A stretch of DNA of 64,000 bases from Faecalispora sporosphaeroides DSM 1294 (GCA_000383295.1 KB911068.1:1-64000); one strand, 5' to 3'. Shown: positions 45,085-54,621, counted from the first letter of the stretch. Notes: a model not told the origin generated them from the letters alone. Numbers and translations are program-made.

Positions 45085-47310
45085 ATGTTTTCCAAGGAAC
45101 AAATATTAAAGCAGTATTTTGGGTACACTGGCTTTCGGGAGGGGCAGGAGGCCTTAATTGACCACATCGTTCACGGGGATGACGTTTTAGGGATTATGCC
45201 GACCGGCGCCGGCAAGTCCCTCTGCTTTCAAGTCCCGGCCATGCTTTCTGACGGCATTACGATTGTGGTTTCCCCTTTGATCTCACTGATGAAAGACCAG
45301 GTGCAGTCTCTGGTCGCGAATGGAATTCCGGCCGCCTACATCAACTCCTCCCTAAGCGTGAATCAGACGCATAAGGCCATTGAGAATGCACGGAACGGGA
45401 GATATAAAATCATCTATGTCGCGCCCGAACGGTTGGATGTGGACGACTTTGTCTCATTTGCAAGATCGGCGGGCATCACGATGGTTACGGTGGATGAGGC
45501 GCACTGTGTGTCTCAATGGGGACAGGATTTCCGGCCCAGCTACTTAAAGATTACCGAGTTCATTGATAAGCTGCCGAAAAGGCCGGTGATATCCGCATTC
45601 ACGGCGACGGCCACCCGCGAGGTAAAAGAGGATATCGTCAAAATATTAAGGCTGAACCGGCCTTTTATTGCGGCAACCGGGTTTGACAGAGAAAACCTGT
45701 ATTTTGAAGTGCAGAAGCCAAAGGACAAATACCGGGCCGTGATCGATTATCTGAAAAGGAACCCGGATAAAAGCGGCATCATCTACTGCGCTACCAGAAA
45801 AGCAGTGGAGCAGGTATGCGAGGATTTGCAGAACGATCGTTATAACGCCACACGCTACCACGCCGGGTTATCGGAGTCCGAACGCGCGGCCAATCAGGAT
45901 GATTTTTTGTACGACAGAAAAACCATTATGGTGGCGACAAACGCGTTCGGCATGGGGATTGATAAGAGCAACGTGAATTTTGTGATCCATTATAACATGC
46001 CGAAAAATATTGAGAGTTACTACCAGGAGGCGGGCAGAGCGGGGCGCGACGGCACAAATGCGGACTGCGTTTTGCTCTATGGTGGGCAGGATGTGATCAC
46101 GAATCAATTTTTAATCGATCACACCAGCGAACAAAATGATCTGGATTCCGAAACCCTGGAGCTCATTAAAGAAAAAGAGCGGGAGCGGCTCAAGCAAATG
46201 ACCTATTATTGCCATACCATGGATTGTCTGCGGTCGTATATTTTGCGGTATTTCGGCGATCAATCGAGCAATTACTGCGGGAATTGCAGTAACTGCAGGC
46301 AGAATTTTGAAACGGTGGACATATTGGATGACAGCAAAAAGATCCTCTCGTGCATCTGCCGGATGCGTGAAAGATACGGCATCCAGATGCTGATCGACAC
46401 CTTGCGGGGCAGCCGCAGCGAGAGGATACAAACGCTTCATTTGGATCAATTGTCGACCTACGGCATTATGAAAGAGGTTCCGCAGAGCCGGATTCGGGAA
46501 ATCATCCAATATCTGGTTCTCAACGAATACATTCTCCTTACGAATACCGAATTCCCGGTCGCAAAGCTGGGAGCGAAATACAAGGAGCTTCTCAATTCCG
46601 ACCAGCCGATCCTGATGAAAGTGATGACCAAATTGGAGCGCGAACAGAAGGAAGCAAAATCCGGGAATTTGAAAGCCAAGCAGTACTACGGGGAGATCGA
46701 CCAGCAGCTGTTCACAAAGCTGAAAGCGCTGCGGTTCCAGATTGCGGAAGAAAGCAGGGTGCCGTCGTTCGTTGTTTTTTCGGATGCGACACTGCTCGAC
46801 ATGTGCAGAAAAAAGCCGACGGAGAAAGACGGGCTGTTGGCGGTTTCCGGCGTGGGTGAAGTAAAGTTCCAGCGCTACGGCGAACGGTTTTTGAAAATCA
46901 TATCGGAGCATGGTGCCGCGGCAGCCGGTGCGGCGCTGCCTGCTTCAGCGGATTCCGCGCCGTCCGTTGAGGAGATATGCGAATCTGTCAGGCGGTCGTT
47001 TGTTCCGTCTGAAAAAGCTGTTCCGGTTTCGATTCTGGCCGATATGCTCAATTCTTTGCTGCTGCAAAAGGGAGATTACAAGATCACTGCAATTAAGCTG
47101 GCAAACTTCTTTATGGAAAAGGGCTTGTTGCAAATGGAAACGGCGGAGGGAAGAAACAACCGGGTTGCGACGGCACTCGGAAAAGAGCATGGCATCGTCA
47201 CTGTGGAAAAAACCAATTCCGCCGGAAATACTTACAGGCAGAATTTTTATCATCGGCAGGCCCAGCAGTATGCCGCGAACCATATCGAGGAATGGATCGG
47301 CGGAGCCTGA
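45085..47310 (+). CDS. recQ: ATP-dependent DNA helicase RecQ
   Basis: The 741-residue protein has MPTGAGKSLCFQVPA near 37, VTVDEAHCVSQWGQDFRPSY near 140, helicase C motifs (TNAFGMGIDKSNVNFVIHYNMP, QEAGRAGRDG near 315), the four-Cys zinc region (C...YCGNCSNCRQ near 395), a winged-helix RQC domain and a C-terminal HRDC domain (about 515-600) plus an extra 130-residue tail. RecQ unwinds DNA in recombination repair. AAAGGATC precedes the ATG. Confidence 0.94.
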   Translation: MFSKEQILKQYFGYTGFREGQEALIDHIVHGDDVLGIMPTGAGKSLCFQVPAMLSDGITIVVSPLISLMKDQVQSLVANGIPAAYINSSLSVNQTHKAIENARNGRYKIIYVAPERLDVDDFVSFARSAGITMVTVDEAHCVSQWGQDFRPSYLKITEFIDKLPKRPVISAFTATATREVKEDIVKILRLNRPFIAATGFDRENLYFEVQKPKDKYRAVIDYLKRNPDKSGIIYCATRKAVEQVCEDLQNDRYNATRYHAGLSESERAANQDDFLYDRKTIMVATNAFGMGIDKSNVNFVIHYNMPKNIESYYQEAGRAGRDGTNADCVLLYGGQDVITNQFLIDHTSEQNDLDSETLELIKEKERERLKQMTYYCHTMDCLRSYILRYFGDQSSNYCGNCSNCRQNFETVDILDDSKKILSCICRMRERYGIQMLIDTLRGSRSERIQTLHLDQLSTYGIMKEVPQSRIREIIQYLVLNEYILLTNTEFPVAKLGAKYKELLNSDQPILMKVMTKLEREQKEAKSGNLKAKQYYGEIDQQLFTKLKALRFQIAEESRVPSFVVFSDATLLDMCRKKPTEKDGLLAVSGVGEVKFQRYGERFLKIISEHGAAAAGAALPASADSAPSVEEICESVRRSFVPSEKAVPVSILADMLNSLLLQKGDYKITAIKLANFFMEKGLLQMETAEGRNNRVATALGKEHGIVTVEKTNSAGNTYRQNFYHRQAQQYAANHIEEWIGGA

Positions 47311-47394
47311 AAAAGATTGCAAGGCGGCTCAGTGGGTTGAACCCGTCTGGATCCTCGTGTCTGCGACAGGCTGACATAAGGGTGGCGTTTTACT

Positions 47395-47706
47395 GTGGAA
47401 TGGGAAATGCTTTATGGGCCGGGCAGGCAGCCGGGCTGGAACGTGAAATGTCAAAAAAGCCGGGCACTCCCTTTGCCCCCTCTTCCCGATGCAGGGGTTC
47501 TTCATCGCGCTGGTCGTGATCGCGCAAAGAAGGAGGAAGCCGCGCTCACCATACCGCTGCGCGGCAGGGATACGCGGGAGCTGTTTTCAAACACGGCTTT
47601 CAGCGCGGGCGGCAGATGGCTGATGATCGGCGTGACCAACGCGGCGGTTTTGGAGGACGTTAAGCGCCTGATCCATATCCGAAGAAATATCAAAAAGAAG
47701 GTGTAG
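47395..47706 (+). pseudogene. DUF3788 family gene broken by two frameshifts
   Basis: Three pieces of a DUF3788 protein lie in different frames: QPGWNVKCQKS, then PMQGFFIALVVI in a second frame, then EEAALTIPLRG...NTAFSAGGRWLMIGVTN...VLEDVKRLIHIRR back in the first. The N-terminal half of the family is absent. It is a decayed gene (or two sequencing errors plus truncation). It ends 2 bp before the next start codon. Confidence 0.7.
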
Positions 47707-47708
47707 GG

Positions 47709-48479
47709 ATGGAACGCATCATTGAGGTAACGGCAGACAATATCGAGCGCGAGCATATCTGCTGCGCTATCTCCGATAAAAAGGGCGAAACCTGCGTGTC
47801 CTCCAAAAAAGCGTGGATGAAGGACCGCTTTGCGGATGGCCTTGTGTTCCGCAAGCTGGACGCGCGAGGCAAGGTGTTCATTGAGTACATTCCCGCAGAG
47901 CGGGCGTGGTGCCCCATCGAGGCCCCGGGGTATATGCACGTCAACTGCTTTTGGGTTTCGGGGCAGTATAAGGGAAAGGGCTACGCCGATCAATTGCTGC
48001 GGGAGTGCATTCGGGACGCCGAGTCCAAGGGCTGCCGCGGGATTACGGTGATCGCTTCGGAGAAAAAGCGCCCGTTTCTGTCCGACCCGAATTATCTGAA
48101 ATACAAAGGCTTTTTGGCGGCAGATACCGCAGCGCCCTTTTTTGTGCTCTACTATCTGCCGTTTAGCGGGGATGCGCCGCTCCCACGGTTCAAGGACTGC
48201 GCAAGGCAGGGGAAAATCGGGGAAAAGGGCATGGTGCTGTATTACACCAACCAGTGCCCTCACACTGACAAGTATGTTCCGGTTATCGTGAATCTTGCCA
48301 GGGAGCGCGGCGCAGAAATCAGTGTTCACAAACTGGAGACGACCGGGCAGGCGCAGTCCGCGCCCACGCCGTTTACCACCTATGGCTTTTTTTATGACGG
48401 TGAATTCGTGACCAATGAAATTTTCAGCGCCGCAAAATTTGAAAAGTTTCTGGATCAGCACGGGGTTTCGTTCGGATAA
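47709..48479 (+). CDS. GNAT acetyltransferase with YoaP-like C-terminal domain
   Basis: The 256-residue protein has an N-terminal GNAT domain (HVNCFWVSGQYKGKGYADQLL near 80 with the acetyl-CoA loop) and a C-terminal YoaP-like domain (about 175-250) with LYYTNQCPHTDKY, which carries a thioredoxin-like Cys near 183. Such proteins occur in Firmicutes with unknown substrate. It starts 2 bp after the broken DUF3788 gene and ends in a perfect terminator. Confidence 0.85.
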   Translation: MERIIEVTADNIEREHICCAISDKKGETCVSSKKAWMKDRFADGLVFRKLDARGKVFIEYIPAERAWCPIEAPGYMHVNCFWVSGQYKGKGYADQLLRECIRDAESKGCRGITVIASEKKRPFLSDPNYLKYKGFLAADTAAPFFVLYYLPFSGDAPLPRFKDCARQGKIGEKGMVLYYTNQCPHTDKYVPVIVNLARERGAEISVHKLETTGQAQSAPTPFTTYGFFYDGEFVTNEIFSAAKFEKFLDQHGVSFG

Positions 48480-48523
48480 AAGCAGGGCCGCAGCGTCATA
48501 AAAACGCCGCGGCCCTGCTTTTA
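48477..48523 (+). terminator. Intrinsic terminator after GNAT/YoaP gene
   Basis: AAAAGCAGGGCCGC and GCGGCCCTGCTTTT form a 14-bp stem overlapping the stop codon, followed by ATTTT. Confidence 0.9.
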
Positions 48524-49012
48524 TTTTGCGCATCGGTTGGATGTGTCAGGGTTGCGTCAGGTTCGATAAAACACCGGCACGCAATCTTAAATTGCGCCGG
48601 CGGGCGGGTGCTTGTCTTTTTACAGGCCAGGGGCAAGCACACCCTTGCGGACATGGTTGTTTTCTGTTTCGCAGGTGAATCAGGGAGCGGGGCGGTTTCC
48701 CATAGAGAAATCTTTGGTGTTATTGTATTGGATCAATGTGAACTTGGAAACAGAGAGGGGAATAAACTCGCTTTTCCTCACGGCAATCTGTTCGAGGGGG
48801 CCGCATTTTAGCTTGCCCCGTTGGAAACCTTTTTGAAAACAGCAGTTTTAAAACGGCGGGTTATGATGATAACTGTAATGGGAGGAAAGGCAGGTGCAAG
48901 GCGTTTCGTTGCTTTCTGCGCAAATTCATGCAGAGCTTTTAAGAAAAGAAAAGCCGCGTCCCCCATAACAAAATGCGCCGCGCCTCCGTTTGGGAGAGCG
49001 CGGCGCATTTTG
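48524..49012. terminator. Gene-free stretch ending in a bidirectional terminator
   Basis: No supported gene lies in 48524-48966; the frames there lack ribosome sites or family resemblance. At 48967-49012 AACAAAATGCGCCGCGC/GCGCGGCGCATTTTGTT forms a long stem that can end minus-strand transcription from the M20 gene (ends 49088). Confidence 0.75.
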
Positions 49013-49087
49013 TTTAGAGAATAGTTTATGTTGGGCATTCGGTACAATCGATAGAAAAACAGGCGGAAACGATCAAAAGGGAGCGCG

Positions 49088-50551
49088 TCATACCAGCAGG
49101 CGAATTGGCTTTGGAACGACGTCATTGGGGATCGCGCAGCGGTAGGTTTGGCCATCCAGGCGTTTTTCAAATTCCTGCCGGGCTTTTTCCACCAGCTCCG
49201 GTTTTTCCAGCAGATCCACAGCGGCCCCGGCGAGCGTCTTTGCCGCGAGAAGCATCCCTTTATGCCCGATCGAGGTCTTATCCTGAGACACCAGCTGCCA
49301 GGAATGCTCCGGCGTACCCAGCGCGTAGCAGGCGGTCACGATTTGCGCGGTGGGTACATTCCAGCTGACGTCGCCCACATCGGACGACATGGTGAGGCGC
49401 GCGCATTGGCCTTCCTTGTGGAACGGCAGGATGATGTCGCACAAATCTTTCCCGTGCAGCTGCCCGGCGCACCGATGGATTTCCTCGTCTGAAAGCGAAC
49501 CTCTGAATCGGTTCAGGGAGTCCAGCGCGCGATCCTCCGAAGACGGCGTGGTTTTGGCAATTTCCTGCGCAAAGCTCAGTTCCTCCGGTGTGTATTCCGG
49601 CAGCTTTTGCTGCTTGAGGTTCTCGTACAATATATTGGACAAAAAGCGGTTGGGCACCACTTCGGCGCAGGCCTTGATAAAATCAATCTGCACGTCGGTT
49701 CCCGTCATCATTGCCGCGCCCTGTGCAATCTGATTAATCCTTTGGTAGATTTCTTCTACCTGAAAGGTTTTCGGCGCCCGAATCAAATACAGAACGGATG
49801 CGGAGGACTGAACCACATTGGGGGAGTACCCGCCGGAATTGGTGATGGCATAATGGATGCGGGCGTCCGAAATAATGTGCTCCCGCAGGTAGTTCGCGCC
49901 CACGTCCATCAGTTCCACGGCATCCAGAGCACTGCGCCCCAAATGCGGAGCCGCCGCCGCATGGGCAGCCTTGCCTTTAAAGGTGTACAGCACCTGGTAG
50001 TTGGCCAGGAATTCGATGTCGAAGATGGCGTTGACCTCCATTGGGTGCCAGGCAAGGGCGGCGTCAAGGCCCTGAAACACTCCTTCCCGGGCCATAAAGG
50101 CTTTTCCGGAGCCGCCTTCCTCGCCGGGGCAGCCGAATAGTTTGATGGTTCCGGGCAGATGGTTCGTCTCCAGATATTCCTTTACCGCCAGAGCCGCACC
50201 CACCGAGCCGCCCGCAAACAGGTTGTGCCCGCAGCCGTGGCCGTTCCCGCTGTGCACCAGCGGCTGCTGAACGGCGCTGTGCGCTTTCTGGCTCAGGCCG
50301 TTCAGCGCGTCGAATTCCGCCAGTATTCCAATGACCGGGCGGCCGCTGCCGTAAGTGCCGCAGAACGCGGTTTTGATTTTTCCAATCGGTGCTTCCACAG
50401 TAAAATCGTGATTTCTCAGAACATCCTGAATCAGAGCGGCAGATTGGAATTCCTCAAATGCGGTTTCGGCGTATTCCCAAATCCGATCGGAAAGATTCGT
50501 TAAAACCGGTTTCTTTTCTTCCAGGTATTCGTACATTTGCGTTTTATTCAT
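49088..50551 (-). CDS. M20 family amidohydrolase, AbgB-like
   Basis: The 487-residue protein fits the AbgB branch of M20D amidohydrolases (p-aminobenzoyl-glutamate hydrolase subunit B): EFDALNGLSQ near 80, GNGHGCGHNLFAGGSVGAA near 104 with the metal ligands, GCPGEEGGSGKAFMAREGVF near 142 and SSDVGDVSWNVPT near 388. It probably cleaves acyl-amino acids. It lies 41 bp after a broken GltS-type transporter, so it may have lost its dedicated importer. AAAAGGGG precedes the ATG. Confidence 0.9.
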   Translation of the reverse strand: MNKTQMYEYLEEKKPVLTNLSDRIWEYAETAFEEFQSAALIQDVLRNHDFTVEAPIGKIKTAFCGTYGSGRPVIGILAEFDALNGLSQKAHSAVQQPLVHSGNGHGCGHNLFAGGSVGAALAVKEYLETNHLPGTIKLFGCPGEEGGSGKAFMAREGVFQGLDAALAWHPMEVNAIFDIEFLANYQVLYTFKGKAAHAAAAPHLGRSALDAVELMDVGANYLREHIISDARIHYAITNSGGYSPNVVQSSASVLYLIRAPKTFQVEEIYQRINQIAQGAAMMTGTDVQIDFIKACAEVVPNRFLSNILYENLKQQKLPEYTPEELSFAQEIAKTTPSSEDRALDSLNRFRGSLSDEEIHRCAGQLHGKDLCDIILPFHKEGQCARLTMSSDVGDVSWNVPTAQIVTACYALGTPEHSWQLVSQDKTSIGHKGMLLAAKTLAGAAVDLLEKPELVEKARQEFEKRLDGQTYRCAIPNDVVPKPIRLLV

Positions 50552-50591
50552 TCAATGAATCCCCTTTTTATGTAATGATCTAAAAACTACC

Positions 50592-51400
50592 TTAGTTACC
50601 CTTAAATTCCTTCCCGAAGGATATGCGGCTGGTAATGGTTGCAAACAGCAGGGCGGCTATTGTGATTCCCAAAGCTACCATCATGGTAACCAACGCGCCG
50701 TGGGCAATTGGGAGTACGATAAACAGATTTAGCATCGCGAAATAAATAATACTGGTAACTGTGTAAGAGAGTGAATAGTTTGCCAGGGCCGGGCTTTCCA
50801 GTTCGGGATCGCAGATGCGGAGCAACAGCACTCCGGTAAGGAAAACACCTGTAGCCATACCTAAGGTACCGATCATCTGCTCGAACCAGTATCCCTTTAA
50901 AAAGCGCTTGCAGAAGAAAAACAGGATTCCGGTTGTCACAATAAAGCCGAGCACGACCATTACCAGAATCGGAACAATATAAGCGGCAACTGCTTTCAGC
51001 GGCAGGCTGGCGATCGCGGCAATCACGGCAAAATCTGTGAAGGCCCCGGAGATTTTACTTTTAATTTTACTGTCTACCATGTAATCTATCTTCAATTTAC
51101 ACATCAGGCCCCAGATTGCAAACATGATGATCATACCGTAGGCCCAGACGGAAATGCTCCCTAGCACGGGAATTTTGAGGGCCTTTGCCCAAGACAGAAA
51201 CAGGTAAGAGAGAAGACAGGCCATAAAGATCAGTGCCGCGTGGAAAGCAAGGGTATCAACAGAAAGCCGCCGATAACGGAAGCGGGAATAAAAGTTTGCT
51301 GGAATATTTTTATTTTGGCTCGCAGAAATACTCCAATCAGTAAGAAGATTCCTAAAGGCCCCAAACATTGCAGCAGATCGGTAAAAAGTGCATTTGTCAT
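50592..51400 (-). pseudogene. GltS-type sodium/glutamate symporter gene with internal deletion
   Basis: The minus-strand ATG at 51400 (after GAGGAGG) gives MTNALFTDLLQCLGPLGIF...FIPASVIGGFLL, the family N-terminus, but stops at 51230. From about 51235 a different frame continues to 50592 with the C-terminal half (MIIMFAIWGLMCKLKI, GLGMATGVFLTGVLLLRIC, SPALANYSLSYT). Together they give about 275 residues versus the family's 400 or more, so roughly 150 central residues are missing at the junction. A deletion therefore both removed transport helices and shifted the frame. Confidence 0.72.
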
Positions 51401-51882
51401 AGTGGTTCCTCCTCATAAAAAATAGATGATTGATTGCAATTGCCATCATAACGGCAATCTGAATCCTGTACAATCCGCAGCCGGCAGCCACCATTCCCTT
51501 TGAAAAAATGAAAATGCTTGTGCGCCGTCTCTGAATCCTGTTTGTCTCCACCGTAGATTTAACTTTGCCGCCGCCAGCAAGAAATTTGTTTGGAATACGG
51601 TCAAGCAGACAAGAATGTATGATTATTTCTAACCTTCGGCCTTAAGATCTTCTCATAAGACAGGAACGGATGAACGGCCTTTGATCGTTTTTACGACATT
51701 TGTGTCTTTTAATTAAAGATTTAAATAATTATGTCTTTTAATTAATGTAAATATTACTATTTTTGATTGACTTAGTCAATGCGTTTTGATAATATAATCA
51801 CTGTAATTGATTTGTGGTTTGAAATAAAGACTTAAATTTCGGGTTGCAGCATAATTTTGAGGCAAGGAAAGGGGTGCTTTCA
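51401..51882 (+). promoter_or_regulatory. Divergent regulatory region with 14-bp direct repeats
   Basis: TGTCTTTTAATTAA occurs at 51703-51716 and again at 51732-51745, 29 bp apart (about three helical turns). TTGACT near 51768 with TAATAT 17 bp on is a possible promoter for the downstream regulator. The repeats lie between that regulator and the oppositely oriented gltS-abgB unit, as expected for a regulator binding site. Confidence 0.5.
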
Positions 51883-53196
51883 TTGATTACGGTCAGCATT
51901 ATCAGCCCACGGGTATCGATGGCGGCGATTGATGACGTTATTGAAAAACAGGATTTTGGGTGTATCTTTCTCAAATATGTTTATGACCGGCAGGAGGATA
52001 TTCAGGAGATCTATCTTCATTGCAAGGATAAGTGCGACGCCATCTGTTTCAGCGGTGAAATCGGGTACCATTATGCCATTAATCACATCAGTGATCTGAC
52101 GATTCCCTGCACGTTTGTTTTTTATAATGAAACGCATATTCTTTCTCTTTTGCTGAATTTCTTAATACAGCATCCGAACATTCCGCTCAATCGGGTCTAT
52201 ATTGATTTTTTGACTCCCGGCAATCAATACATGAATCTCAGAAAGCATCTTCCGGCGGAGCAAATGCCTTATTGCTACGATCAGATCGAGTATAACTACG
52301 CCAGAATGCTCCAGCAGCCAAAGGAGCTTTATGAGCAGGGAAAGATCGATTACATTCTGACCCGATGCACGAATAATCTGGACGCCATCCGGGCGCTCGG
52401 GATCCCGTACCAGCATTTTCTCCCTACGGAGGAGATGATCTCGGATGCGATCCGAGACGCGATCAATCAGCAGAAGCTGTCTTTGGGGGAGGAGACTTAC
52501 CAGATCATCATTTTGATTAAGGTGATTTTGCCGGAAGGGGCTACGGAGCACGACAAAGAGTATTATAATGTCACCCTGTACAAGCAGCTCGTGGATTTTC
52601 GGCGCTGCAATGAATTCGATTTTTCCATTGAGTCGAGCCAGGAGCGGTTTAAGCTTCACACACAGAGAACGCTGGAGAGGGATAAGCTGCATTTGTCGAA
52701 AGACCTGGTCACTTATCTGATTCACAACAGCACATTTCATTTTCGGTTGGGGGTCGGGATTGGGGATTCGATGGATTCCGCCAGATATTCGGCGGAAGTC
52801 GCGCTGCACGAAGCGGTCAAGTTCGGGAAAAACGACGGCTTTCTGGTGGAGGATGGCGAGGATCCGATTTTGACGGGCCCTCTTTCTTCTCCCACAACTC
52901 TGAGCTACAGCTATTCCAATTACAGGGTGCAGAGTTATTCCCAGCAAAGTGGAATCGACGAACGGAACCTGCTGCGCATTATGGGGATTTTTGAGATGGA
53001 TCCCGATTCCGTTATCACATCCTCCAATCTGTCCAGCTGGCTGAATATTACGGTCCGCAGCTGCAACCGGATTCTTTCACAGCTTTTGGATTCCGGCCTG
53101 ATTGAGGAGATCGATTCCGCCAAAAAGGAAGGACGGGGCAGGCCGGTGCGCCAATATCGGTTTTGCACGGAAAACTGTCAAAAAACATTTTATTAA
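51883..53196 (+). CDS. Transcriptional regulator with degenerate GGDEF-like domain and winged helix
   Basis: The protein of about 437 residues has an N-terminal domain with IDDVIEKQDFGCIFLKYVY and KDKCDAICFSGEIGYHYAI, a middle domain with LGVGIGDSMDSARYSAEVALHEAVKFGKNDGFLV (residues 285-319), which resembles GGDEF/GTP-cyclohydrolase-III-like folds, and a C-terminal winged helix (SSWLNITVRSCNRILSQLLDSGLIEEI). It is divergent from the gltS-abgB unit and probably controls it. Start chosen as TTG 51883 after AAGGAAAGGGG; an in-frame ATG-like start at 51844 has no ribosome site. No catalytic GGDEF is seen. Confidence 0.7.
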   Translation: MITVSIISPRVSMAAIDDVIEKQDFGCIFLKYVYDRQEDIQEIYLHCKDKCDAICFSGEIGYHYAINHISDLTIPCTFVFYNETHILSLLLNFLIQHPNIPLNRVYIDFLTPGNQYMNLRKHLPAEQMPYCYDQIEYNYARMLQQPKELYEQGKIDYILTRCTNNLDAIRALGIPYQHFLPTEEMISDAIRDAINQQKLSLGEETYQIIILIKVILPEGATEHDKEYYNVTLYKQLVDFRRCNEFDFSIESSQERFKLHTQRTLERDKLHLSKDLVTYLIHNSTFHFRLGVGIGDSMDSARYSAEVALHEAVKFGKNDGFLVEDGEDPILTGPLSSPTTLSYSYSNYRVQSYSQQSGIDERNLLRIMGIFEMDPDSVITSSNLSSWLNITVRSCNRILSQLLDSGLIEEIDSAKKEGRGRPVRQYRFCTENCQKTFY

Positions 53197-53256
53197 AGGC
53201 AGACGACAAAGGGCATGGTGAAGCGAACCGCCTAATACGGACAATGACAAAAAGGA

Positions 53257-53503
53257 CCTCCTGTCGTAGAATCGAAACTACGATAGGAGGGATACCGAGA
53301 ATACAAAAGCCGAAGTTACATCTGTGAGAAATGCCTCTCTCGTTCTCAGTACACCGAAAGACAGAACTTTACGAAAACGGTGACGCGGCATGTGTGGCAC
53401 CGCTATTTTTTTATACACAAAAAACCCATCCTTCGCTTAACGCGTTGGATGGGTCTTTCGACAATCCGAGGGACACATCGAGTCGATCGGTGTGTCCTTT
53501 TTT
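53257..53503. terminator. Cluster of hairpins between regulator and DUF2089 operon
   Basis: Three stems occur: CCTCCTGTCGTAG/CTACGATAGGAGG (53257-53290); ACCCATCC/GGATGGGT (53424-53454) with a U-run on the minus strand, ending the small membrane gene operon; and GGACACA/TGTGTCC followed by TTTTTT (53471-53503) on the plus strand. No gene is supported in 53197-53621. Confidence 0.65.
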
Positions 53504-53621
53504 CTGCTGCTTGGATCCGCAGTTTCATGGCAAACTGCTTCAATATGGTACAGCTTCTCAGAAGGTGAATCCATGGGATTCTGTGAATGTCCGAATTTTT
53601 TATTCTGCCTTTCACACCAAG

Positions 53622-53945
53622 CTACTTCAGATCCTGTATACTCATTTTTTCAAGCTCCGCACGAAGCTTCATTTTTTCACGGCAGCCAAAATAAATGCCA
53701 AGCAAAACAATCGTCGGAATATTGCTGAGCAGGAAGGCAGATGCAACCAGAATAAATATTTCCCCGGCCTTCATTCCATCATATACAGCCAATCCTAAAA
53801 TGATCAGTAAAGAATTCAGAAACGCAATTGCCGGCAGGATCAGCCCAAACCACTTGCTGTTCTTCTTTGATAAGAATATCTGAAGAAAAATGCCTCCCAC
53901 CAATACAACCAATACCAGAAAAAATGTGACTGTTGTAAGGATCAC
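53622..53945 (-). CDS. Small membrane protein of DUF2089 operon
   Basis: The 107-residue protein has three hydrophobic segments (about 4-24, 32-54 and 62-84) and a charged C-terminus with CREKMKLRAELEKMS. I do not recognise a functional family; it fits the small membrane partners that often follow DUF2089 regulators. Its start is 2 bp from the DUF2089 stop, so the two are one unit. Confidence 0.75.
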   Translation of the reverse strand: MILTTVTFFLVLVVLVGGIFLQIFLSKKNSKWFGLILPAIAFLNSLLIILGLAVYDGMKAGEIFILVASAFLLSNIPTIVLLGIYFGCREKMKLRAELEKMSIQDLK

Positions 53946-53946
53946 G

Positions 53947-54246
53947 TTATTCGCCTCCCTTCCGTTTTTTATATTCCGAAATCAAAACCTTAGCTGTGTC
54001 AAAATCGATCTTATCATTAACGGCCAGCCGCTTGATCAGAGAAATGTATGGGTCATTAGAAATATCTTCGTTTATTTGAATCTTCTGGATTAATTTGTCC
54101 AGCCGGAGTCTTACGGTTGGATAAGTGACACCGTATTGATTGGCGATTTCTTTCAGTGATCCCGAAGCCAGCAAAAAGTTCTTCATAAAAGACACATCCT
54201 CTTGATCAAGACCGACCATCCATTCAGGAACAATGTCTATTGCCAT
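53947..54246 (-). CDS. DUF2089 family helix-turn-helix protein
   Basis: The 99-residue protein has PEWMVGLDQEDVSFMKNFLLASGSLKEIANQYGVTYPTVRLRLDKLI (6-52), a helix-turn-helix typical of DUF2089, lacking the N-terminal zinc ribbon of longer members. It probably represses its own operon and its membrane partner in response to envelope conditions. AAAGGTAGG precedes the ATG. Confidence 0.85.
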   Translation of the reverse strand: MAIDIVPEWMVGLDQEDVSFMKNFLLASGSLKEIANQYGVTYPTVRLRLDKLIQKIQINEDISNDPYISLIKRLAVNDKIDFDTAKVLISEYKKRKGGE

Positions 54247-54275
54247 AAAGCGCCTACCTTTCTTTAACTATATTT

Positions 54276-54304
54276 AGCATATACTTTAATTTTATTAAAG
54301 TCAA
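54276..54304 (-). promoter_or_regulatory. DUF2089 operon promoter with operator in the spacer
   Basis: On the minus strand TTGACT (54299-54304), 17 bp, TATGCT (54276-54281). The 17-bp spacer lies inside a perfect palindrome ACTTTAAT-TTT-ATTAAAGT (54283-54301), so a dimer bound there would block RNA polymerase. Confidence 0.7.
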
Positions 54305-54435
54305 TAGTAAATATTTTTTATATAAAATAGCTGCGCCTACAAAGCGCTCCTTTTCGTACCGGTTTGTTTAAGAATAAGAAAAATGGAAAATTCGCTCCAA
54401 ATTTGTTTCTCTTTTTTGCGCACCCGAAACGTCCG

Positions 54436-54605
54436 GCTTGGTAATCCTGTTCGGGTTAGTACTGCCAGTGACTTTATTGTGTTCTAATACTGGAAGTCCT
54501 TATGGCCCGCTCTATGTCTGCGCTGAATTCGCCGCTGATTGCGGTAAACAGATACCTACAGTTGATTCAGACGGATTTTCAGAGTCCTGCATGGCAATCG
54601 CGAAT
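54436..54605 (-). pseudogene. Decayed peptidoglycan-binding domain fragment
   Basis: Read on the minus strand in two frames this stretch gives LKIRLNQL and then YLFTAISGEFSADIERAI, a clear relative of LQTRLDQLGYMFTAISGEY at the C-terminus of the binding protein at 56845. At DNA level it matches 56876-57040 with many substitutions and small indels. It is the eroded end of a second gene of that type; the rest is absent. Confidence 0.7.
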
Positions 54606-54621
54606 GATTAGATGCAGGCGA

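Noticed and set aside
48612-48836. 74-codon frame in the gap after the GNAT/YoaP gene
   Set aside because: No ribosome site or similarity; a second frame overlaps it equally well.
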